A program made the position numbers and the translations under genes. This document shows positions 60,203 to 64,000 of a stretch of DNA of 64,000 nt, one piece after another (the stretch's first letter is position 1; each line of letters opens with the position of its first letter). The notes below the pieces were generated by a model. That model did no database searches. It was not told the origin of the DNA and was given only the letters and a program-made list of their open reading frames with translations. Source of the stretch: Tragulus kanchil (lineage: Eukaryota; Chordata; Mammalia; Artiodactyla; Tragulidae); contig JAIOJX010000032.1 in NCBI GenBank assembly GCA_022376925.1, positions 169,719,979 through 169,783,978 of the forward strand, in the 5' to 3' direction.

Positions 60203-60566
60203 ATAAAATTTTCAAAAATTAGCATATTAAAGTGGCATCAAAATAAAGTGTTATAAGAATTCATTACTTTTTGTATTTTTAAGCAATTGTTAAAAGCACA
60301 ATTTTCAGGAATTTTTTTGTGAAATATGATGAATGTAGTATATTTATTTATATACATTTCCAACTTTTTGACTGCAGTCAAGGTTAAAGTATGTGTCACC
60401 TCCTGTCTGTGCACACATGCCAGCACGTGTGTGCGGGTACACGTGTGCATCTGCGAGGGTTCCACACGACCGTGCCTGTTAGCCTCTGTGTGCAGTGCAC
60501 TGTGGTGGTTTCTGTTCTCTGCGTCATAGTTGTAGAGTGCTAGTTGACACGTTAAAGTGAGGTCAG

Positions 60567-60690
60567 AAGGGCTTCGCCGATGGTGCAGGGGCCGAGGCTC
60601 TGAGCGCCCGGTGCCGGAGGCCTGGGCCCGGCCTGGCCAGGGAAGTAGGCCCCACGTGCCGCGGTGAGGGCTCCGTGTGGCGGGCCGGCC
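60567..60690 (+). mobile_element. Degraded SINE head
   Basis: agggcttcgccgatggtgca, then gccagggaagtaggccccac, is a GC-rich, diverged SINE start. Confidence 0.45.
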
Positions 60691-61059
60691 GCGCTTGGGC
60701 TTCCTGCTGCGCATTCAGTGGACCGTGTGGGGCCGAGCAGACCCCTTCCTCAGGCCTTTGAGGGCGTGCCCAGGGCGGGGTCGGGTGCCGCCCCCATTCC
60801 CCAGGACCACGGGCGTGGCCTCCCGCTGGCGCTGCGGGCCCCGGTCCCTCTGCACACTGGGAGGACACGTCTGCAGGTGTTGGCCCTTTTCTTTGTTCCC
60901 TGAGAAGTGCGTTCCGACTTCATGTGTGCCGCGCCTGTGTAAATACACAGAAGGCCTGAACGGTGCTCTTTTTCTTCTTTTCTTTAGTCCTTCCTGCTAA
61001 CAATGAGAATTTGACCATGAATTAATATAGTCATGAACGCTGTGTTTTCTGTTTTGCAG

Positions 61060-61200
61060 ATTCGTAACCAGCTCAACCAGGAACAGAATTCGAAGCTCCA
61101 GCAGCAGAAGGACCTCTTGAATAAGCGCAACATGGAGGTGGCCATGATGGACAAGCGGATCAGCGAGCTGCGTGAACGTCTTTACGGGAAGAAAATTCAG
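61060..61200 (+). CDS. PPP1R13B: PPP1R13B coding exon 8 (residues 277-323)
   Basis: 141 nt, phase 0 in and out. Acceptor tgttttctgttttgcag, donor gtacgt. It reads [20 protein letters not shown], then [20 protein letters not shown] and ends LYGKKIQ. This is the last part of the N-terminal helical region, strongly conserved between ASPP1 and ASPP2. The next exon, starting the proline-rich part, lies beyond the window. An exact copy lies at 62156-62296. Confidence 0.96.
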
Positions 61201-62155
61201 GTACGTGAACAAAAGTGTCTGTGAGATAAACCACTGAAAGTGGTTCGTCTTCAGAGTGAACGGCTTTGCTGGAAGGCCATCCTCTCCCCACCGCCACAGC
61301 TGAGCAAGCCTGAATTGGCCGTGAGCCGGAAAGCATGCCGGCAGGAGGAAGGCCTTGTTCCCGGGGCCGCAGTTGTTTCCTGGTGTGCGATCAAACCCGC
61401 GTCCTCCCCAGGCAGCCCCGCCCGCCTCCAGGGCAGCTTTGACCCCGGGCTGGCGGTGCCTGTCCCAGGCGGGGCCCCGTGCACGGCCCTGGACCTCGCG
61501 CAGCCTCGCCGCCTCTCCTTGCTGTGGACTGGGCGCGGGAGGGATGTGTAGACGCAGCGCGTGTGGAAGGGCTTGGTAAACTCGTGAGCACAGGGCTGTA
61601 TGAGGAGCTAGTGCTTTTTAACAGGGAGACCGAACGTGCTGCGGTCCGTGGGGGTCGCAAAGAGTCAGACACGACTGAGGACTGAGCAACAAGTGCTATT
61701 TAAAACATCTTTATTTGGTATTTTGACTTTCAAAACACTTGCTGGAAGAAAGCTACAGCAGCAGAGAAATGGCTAAGGAGACTCGACATCTTGCCGTCCT
61801 CCCCGTTCTCCAGGGGATACTTGTTCCTGGCACCAGTCTTTTGCTTAACACAGACAGACGGGTATTCAGTTTTTAATTGAAAATGGAACTGCAGGCCTCC
61901 CAGCATTCCCGCTGTTGCGTGCCTTCCTGTAGCACGGCGGCCCCCCCTCCGGGCGGGAGGACACGTCTGCAGGTGTTGGCCCTTTTCTTTGTTCCCTGAG
62001 AAGTGCGTTCCGACTTCATGTGTGCCGCGCCTGTGTAAATACACAGAAGGCCTGAACGGTGCTCTTTTTCTTCTTTTCTTTAGTCCTTCCTGCTAACAAT
62101 GAGAATTTGACCATGAATTAATATAGTCATGAACGCTGTGTTTTCTGTTTTGCAG

Positions 62156-62296
62156 ATTCGTAACCAGCTCAACCAGGAACAGAATTCGAAGCTCCAGCAG
62201 CAGAAGGACCTCTTGAATAAGCGCAACATGGAGGTGGCCATGATGGACAAGCGGATCAGCGAGCTGCGTGAACGTCTTTACGGGAAGAAAATTCAG
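62156..62296 (+). CDS. PPP1R13B: Duplicate copy of PPP1R13B exon 8 (probably an assembly copy)
   Basis: All 141 nt and both splice sites equal those at 61060-61200. The exon is symmetric (0-0), so an annotated model using both copies would stay open and show a 47-residue tandem repeat in the helical region. Forty-seven is not a multiple of seven, so a coiled-coil register would be shifted. An artefact is favoured for the same reasons as for exon 3. Confidence 0.9.
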
Positions 62297-63045
62297 GTAC
62301 GTGAACAAAAGTGTCTGTGAGATAAACCACTGAAAGTGGTTCGTCTTCAGAGTGAACGGCTTTGCTGGAAGGCCATCCTCTCCCCACCGCCACAGCTGAG
62401 CAAGCCTGAATTGGCCGTGAGCCGGAAAGCATGCCGGCAGGAGGAAGGCCTTGTTCCCGGGGCCGCAGTTGTTTCCTGGTGTGCGATCAAACCCGCGCGT
62501 CCTCCCCAGGCAGCCCCGCCCGCCTCCAGGGCAGCTTTGACCCCGGGCTGGCGGTGCCTGTCCCAGGCGGGGCCCCGTGCACGGCCCTGGACCTCGCGCA
62601 GCCTCGCCGCCTCTCCTTGCTGTGGACTGGGCGCGGGAGGGATGTGTAGACGCAGCGCGTGTGGAAGGGCTTGGTAAACTCGTGAGCACAGGGCTGTATG
62701 AGGAGCTAGTGCTTTTTAACAGGGAGACCGAACGTGCTGCGGTCCGTGGGGGTCGCAAAGAGTCAGACACGACTGAGGACTGAGCAACAAGTGCTATTTA
62801 AAACATCTTTATTTGGTATTTTGACTTTCAAAACACTTGCTGGAAGAAAGCTACAGCAGCAGAGAAATGGCTAAGGAGACTCGACATCTTGCCGTCCTCC
62901 CCGTTCTCCAGGGGATACTTGTTCCTGGCACCAGTCTTTTGCTTAACACAGACAGACGGGTATTCAGTTTTTAATTGAAAATGGAACTGCAGGCCTCCCA
63001 GCATTCCCGCTGTTGCGTGCCTTCCTGTAGCACGGCGGCTCTCCG

Positions 63046-63761
63046 GGCGGGACGTCGCTCCTGGGGTCCCGCTGTGGGTCTGCGCCCGGGCTGTGCTCAC
63101 GGTTCCCAGGCCTGCAGGCGGGCAGCGCTCCCGCGCCCTGCTTCACTCTCGGGGCTTCCCGAGGGCGTGCGCCGCAGGGCGCTCCCAGGACGGGGGACCG
63201 CTGTGCGTGGTGTCTGCTGGACGCCGCCCTGGACCTCTGTCCCTCGAGGGGAGCGGCGCCAGGGTGGGCAGCTGAGCCGCTGGCCTCGGGAGGCGGCGGG
63301 GGACGGCGCTCCCAGCGTCCACGCTCAGCCTGCTGCTCTCACGGCCGACCGTGGCCTCGGCTCAGCTCGGGGCCAAGGGGCTTCAGGGCCCCACCTGGCG
63401 GGCGGCTGGAGGAGGTGGGTGCTGCCGCGCCTGTGGGTGTCACACTCCATGGTGGTGGGTGAAGGGCTCTTATTTACAAACCTACACTTTTTAAGCAGAG
63501 TGCCTCAGGGTCAGTGGCTAAGCAGTGTGACGCCATGATTTGAGATAATGGTTTCCTTTTTCTCTCGGGTAACAACGTGAGACCATGGGAGAGGAGGCGC
63601 GCCCGGGATCCACCTTGCTTACGCGGCAGGCTCGGCACTGGCGGGTCCGTCCTGTGGGCGGCGGGTGTAGACGGACCGGTCGGCGGACTGTAGGAGCTGC
63701 TCATGCAGCTGGTGGGCTGGCGCTCCCACATCTCAGGGCTGGCCTGCAGCCCGGCCTCTGG
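63046..63761. other. Intron 8, GC- and CpG-rich start
   Basis: 63046-63420 is GC-rich with many CG dinucleotides. A 187-codon plus-strand open frame crosses it (62975-63538) but shows no known similarity. Confidence 0.45.
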
Positions 63762-63885
63762 GAGGCGCTGGTGGTCCAGTGGTTAGGAGTCCACACTCCC
63801 AAGGCACAGGGGCCTGGGTTCCGTCCCTGTCAGGGAGGTGATCCCGCATGCCACAACGAAGACTCACGTGCAGCAACAAAAATAA
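63762..63885 (+). mobile_element. Short CHR-type SINE
   Basis: gaggcgctggtggtccagtg at the head and acaaaaataaatacaaagaa at the tail; the B-box is gttccgtccctgtcagg. Confidence 0.75.
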
Positions 63886-64000
63886 ATACAAAGAATACAT
63901 ACTTTTAAAAATCACGGACCCTTCTCGAAAGTGACATCGGCTCACGCATGCAGACGTAGGCAGACAGTTGGAGGAGAGGTGCGGCTCCCAGCTGAGCCTG

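Larger units (their letters stand above)
60859..63045. repeat. Tandem duplication D15, unit 1096 bp, contains exon 8
   Basis: Copies 60859-61954 and 61955-63045. Differences: acccgcgtcc (61398) against acccgcgcgtcc (62492), and the last bases of the first copy (cggcggccccccctcc against cggcggctctcc). A Bov-A tail remnant, gtcgcaaagagtcagacacg, is in both (61653 and 62751). Confidence 0.96.
1..64000 (+). other. PPP1R13B: PPP1R13B (ASPP1) locus, partial: coding exons 2-8 and introns
   Basis: Seven exons in a row splice into one frame of 960 nt encoding the N-terminal third of ASPP1, a cytoplasmic/nuclear p53- and PP1-binding protein of the ASPP family. Exon phases agree at every join (0/1, 1/1, 1/0, 0/0, 0/1, 1/0, 0/0) and each exon has AG and GT borders. 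The translation carries [35 protein letters not shown]-type helix [14 protein letters not shown] and [12 protein letters not shown], which match ASPP1 rather than its paralogue ASPP2 (TP53BP2). The first exon, with the promoter and about three codons, is upstream; the proline-rich region, ankyrin repeats and SH3 domain that bind p53 are downstream. The gene identity is recognised from family knowledge; the exon borders are read from the sequence. Confidence 0.96.

Noticed and set aside
60400..60470. Alternating GT/AC stretch as Z-DNA or regulatory element
   Set aside because: Short and imperfect; nothing besides composition supports a function. The same applies to 26770-26820.
17557..61200. 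The gene could be ASPP2 (TP53BP2) rather than ASPP1
   Set aside because: Residues such as [31 protein letters not shown] and VDYSKVMNG fit ASPP1; ASPP2 differs at many of these positions.
62093..62770. 225-codon minus-strand frame
   Set aside because: It is the shadow of exon 8 and its flanks, and exists in shorter form in the other copy.
8352..63045. The 1.1-kb duplications as a true satellite or a mobile element with a fixed unit
   Set aside because: Units do not share sequence with each other, have no common ends and no target-site duplications; only their length is similar.
1..64000. CRISPR arrays, bacterial operons, phage or viral genes
   Set aside because: The window is vertebrate intron/exon sequence; the regular repeats are SINEs and 1.1-kb duplications. 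I recognised no endogenous retrovirus.

Overview
This is a stretch of ruminant (cattle/sheep/goat/deer-type) nuclear genome. The evidence is the repeat content. BovB (RTE) LINE sequence, Bov-tA SINEs, many tRNA-derived SINEs of the CHR type, and ruminant-like LINE-1 are spread through deep introns. The species cannot be fixed from the window alone.

One host gene is present, on the + strand: the 5' half of PPP1R13B (ASPP1, apoptosis-stimulating protein of p53 1). Seven consecutive coding exons are visible: 17557-17704, 24171-24290, 30726-30802, 54437-54538, 57630-57804, 58690-58886 and 61060-61200. Together they give 960 nt, residues 4 to about 323, with compatible splice phases and no stop. 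They encode the N-terminal ubiquitin-like (beta-grasp) domain and the long Q/E/K-rich helical region. The first exon (5' UTR plus about three codons) lies upstream, and the proline-rich, ankyrin and SH3 parts lie downstream. I found no other protein-coding gene and no RNA gene.

Layout: 1-17556 is intron 1 (BovB, L1, several SINEs); 17705-24170 intron 2; 24291-30725 intron 3; 30803-54436 is the large intron 4, holding a nearly complete but dead L1 (about 38.5-44.8 kb, minus strand) and a cluster of SINEs; 54539-61059 are the compact introns 5-7; 61201-64000 is the start of intron 8.

The most striking property is not biological annotation but structure. Fifteen separate head-to-tail duplications occur, each of about 1.08-1.14 kb and nearly identical between copies. 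They fall in unrelated sequence (exon, intron, L1, BovB, SINE), and together add about 16-17 kb, roughly a quarter of the window. Two of them duplicate coding exons (exon 3 at 25282-25401, exon 8 at 62156-62296), and both extra exons keep the reading frame. Mismatches between copies gather next to the junctions and are mostly small indels. This fits neighbouring contigs that overlap by about 1.1 kb and were joined end to end without merging. I therefore regard the duplications as most likely an assembly artefact. Real tandem duplication is the alternative and is easily tested.
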